NCBI RefSeq assembly: GCF_002443255.2 | Contig: NW_019211455.1 | Coordinates: forward strand, 29,028,239 to 29,092,238 | Source: Varroa destructor | Lineage: Eukaryota; Arthropoda; Arachnida; Mesostigmata; Varroidae | DNA length: 64,000 nucleotides | Direction of reading: 5' to 3' | Program-made: the position numbers and the translations under genes | The notes under the pieces: generated by a model | The model's database searches: none | The model's input: only the letters and a program-made list of their open reading frames with translations | What the model was told of the DNA's origin: nothing | In this document: positions 61,655-64,000 of the stretch, one piece after another | Layout: each line of letters opens with the position of its first letter | How positions within the stretch are numbered: position 1 is the first letter of the stretch

Positions 61655-64000
61655 TGGGTTAGCGAACGCCATCAGCACCAAGGAACGCATTTGCTTTAAA
61701 AACAGTATAGCAAGTAGAAGAAACATCGAAAGATATATAGTTTATCGGCTCATGCCACAAGCTTTTTTTGTTCGGTGCGGCAGAGGAAAAGGTAAATCTG
61801 TAGGCGTGGTCCTGACATAACGTCTATCTAGGTTACCTGACCACAGCCAACGCTAGCAAGTAATAGGAAATAAGACTAGTTAGGCAGCGTGCCAGACAGG
61901 TGATACGCACAAAATGAGCCACATGATGCGTTTGTAACTTTAGGCTTTGATTAAGCAATAAACATAAGAGGTACGCGTCGCTCCGAAAAAAAAAATCAGT
62001 ATCGTTCGTTAGTTGCTTGATCTCACCAAATACAAATACTACGATGTGCCGAAGGCCTCTAGATCGCTAGGCCGCTACAACTATCCCGATACCTGTGCAT
62101 GTGTCCACGACCGATTCTTCCGAATGACGGCTTCCCATCGGCTTTCACTAGACAACCGTGTTTTATATATATATAAACATTGACTATTTTTTACTAGCTG
62201 GCCAACAAAATCAAGGCCAAATTATATTTATCCGAAACTAACGATATGACACGACCCCATTGAATCGTAATACTAAACCTAAACCCTGTCAGTTGTCAGG
62301 CAGCAGACAAACTTAATTGCATGTCGACTCGAGGGCCACGCGCGTGTGTCGCACAGTACGGATCAGTGTAGCCGTGCTTTGCTGTTGCATTGAGTAAGTG
62401 CGTTGAAGCCATTCGCTCTAACCGTTGCTGTTTCTGCTGTTGCCGCTACGGCTAGCTTTCGATGTGGGACGGGGGGATCGGGCTCTGTTGGGATGTGGTG
62501 AATGGAAACGAAGGGCAAAGCAGAAGCAGTAGCATCAAGATAGGCGGAAAAGAAGAGCGGCAGCTTCAGCGAACGCTTGAGAACGCTGAGACGGGGCTGG
62601 GGGGACATAAGAGGACAAGGATGTCGTGGTAAGGATCTGTCGATATCGCTTTTCCGATCGCGCTTGCTCACGATTGGACTTGCGCCGCCGCTCTTTCGTT
62701 AGCTCACTTGCTCGCTGGCTGGCTGTTTGCCGTCTTTACTGCGGTGGCTGTTCATTGCCTCTGGTGCTGCCTCCTGGAAAAGCCCTGGAAATGGCCAACA
62801 GCAGTCACTATGGCTTGAAGGAGAAAGACGAACGAACGACGAGGCGGAACCTGTTTGTGTCGACCAGTTTGTCGGTTCTCCGATTTGTCCCCCCGCCCCA
62901 GCCACTACCACTTTTTTTTCCCTGACTAAACTGTATTCGACTGCCCGATTGGCCGGGTGGCAAGGCTGGCTGGCCGATACGACTAGGCAGGCGACCTCAA
63001 TTGTAATTATAGTTGAGCGATAGCTGGAGGCTGGAGACTTTCGTAAACCCCGGTCGCGGCCTCTTTCTATTCAACGGTACAGAACAGGCCGAGCAAAAGA
63101 TGGTAAGACAAAGTCTGCTCTTGTAGCCGTAATACTCGTACCGGCCGCGGTTGTATCAGCCTTGTTGTAGGCTAAAGTCGATAGCTCTTTTCGTCCATCC
63201 AGTAGTTTCCTACCTACAAATAGGCAGTCTTTCTGTTGCTGCTCATAGTTTTCCATCTGCAATTTCTGCGACAATTTCGACGGCCAACGAGGGCTTGCGG
63301 CTGCCTACGCTGAGATGACTACAGCGTCTAACCAACAGACCAACTAATGGGTTACGGTGGACAGTGAATACTATGGGCAGAACTAACAGCCAGCAGCACT
63401 GTATGCACGTATCGATCGAATTTCGAACCTTCCACTGCTCCAACGATTGTCGACGTGCTCTCGGTAACGGCCAAAGACAGTCGGTCGACAGCTATCGGAA
63501 CCAATGCAGCCATAGCAAAGCTGAAGAGGCTGACTCGAACCATGATCGGCTCAATTGAGCATGGCTAGAATCGTGGGTTGCTAGCTCGTCGTCCATCAAA
63601 ACACAAACAGGAGCAAGCAGGACTGCTTCAGCTCGATCAACTGTATGAAAGGTGTTTTACCACTCGCATGAAAGACCAGTCAATCCTCAACTCACTGCTG
63701 GCGCCTTTGATTACTCACTTTCCTTCGCCTATAGCAACTCTTGTATCGTATATACATTTAATATGTACGTCTCAAAGTAGGACAGGGTGAGGGATGAAGC
63801 GAGTGAGCGCAAGCAAAATGGACACTGGGGACCTCTTTAAGGTATTTCCCTTGGTTGGCAGATGCCGAGACTTACAGCCTATCGAAACGATATAGATTAT
63901 TATACTATCAGAACTTCTACTTGTGCCTTGATAATGATGAGGTTTCTTGTGTGCTGCTTTGGCGTCTGCTATGGGGAGACGGAGACGAGTGACAGGAGGG
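61655..64000. other. Non-coding stretch to window end
   Basis: No gene recognised. It holds a run of ten A at about 61986-61995, a short TA run near 62165-62176, G-rich patches at about 62470 and 62590, and GGCT-type runs near 62712-62725 and 62965-62980. Frames here are short and overlap on both strands. Confidence 0.6.

Noticed and set aside
61520..61726. Hydrophobic 68-codon frame, minus strand
   Set aside because: Mirror of a charged + strand frame, starts at a non-ATG codon, no recognised domain and no splice boundaries.
1..64000. Bacterial or phage features (operons, Shine-Dalgarno sites, CRISPR, insertion sequences)
   Set aside because: No dense run of long same-strand genes, no repeat-spacer array and no recognisable transposase. 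The texture is that of eukaryotic non-coding DNA.

Overview
This window looks like non-coding or very sparsely coding DNA from a eukaryote, most likely an invertebrate and plausibly an arthropod. No open frame in it resembles a protein family I recognise. Base composition is roughly balanced, with GC in the mid-40s per cent by eye. At that composition a stop codon falls about every 19-20 codons, so 64 kb read in six frames should give a longest open run of roughly 160-170 codons by chance. The longest frame here is 178 codons and lacks an ATG start, so open-frame length alone is no evidence of a gene. I see no operons, ribosome-binding sites, tRNA, rRNA, CRISPR arrays or recognisable transposon proteins. 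CpG is common rather than depleted, which fits an invertebrate with little germline DNA methylation. A 100-base N run at 39315-39414 shows this is scaffolded assembly. The species cannot be named from the sequence; a mite or another arthropod with long introns would fit.

The texture is distinctive. Imperfect triplet runs of the CAG/CTG, CAA/GTT and GAC/GTC types, and shorter tetranucleotide runs of the GGCT, GACC and GTCT types, are scattered throughout. Clean microsatellites also occur: a 98-bp CTG-type tract at 8927-9024 with an internal 39-bp duplication, (GT)13 at 15841, several (AT)n tracts, a TTC/TCC tract at 47387, a GAC tract at 38009 and a run of 15 G at 34902.

The best functional candidates are splice signals and one hairpin. 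At 6543/6544 on the + strand a pyrimidine-rich acceptor directly abuts a full GTAAGT donor, the arrangement of a recursive (zero-length-exon) splice site of a long intron. A weaker match lies on the - strand at 32738/32737. At 48519-48544 an ATG in good start context is followed by a consensus donor and could be a short first coding exon. At 53534-53564 a CTAAC branch-point match, a pyrimidine tract and CAG precede 111 open codons. Weaker acceptor-plus-frame candidates lie at 49590, 27822 and 61547, and there is a possible 24-nt micro-exon at 5142-5165. At 42634-42733 an imperfect hairpin with a 16-bp arm match is better than I would expect by chance and resembles a microRNA precursor.

Layout: 1-15 kb is low-feature sequence with the micro-exon, the recursive-site candidate and the big triplet tract. 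15-30 kb is richer in GC and pyrimidine tracts, with many chance frames. 28-42 kb is richer in AT and stops, with the assembly gap. 42-54 kb holds the hairpin and most splice-signal candidates. 54-64 kb holds little beyond low-complexity runs. If the + strand candidates belong together, the window would be mostly introns of one long gene, but reading-phase checks do not join them directly, so that remains inference.
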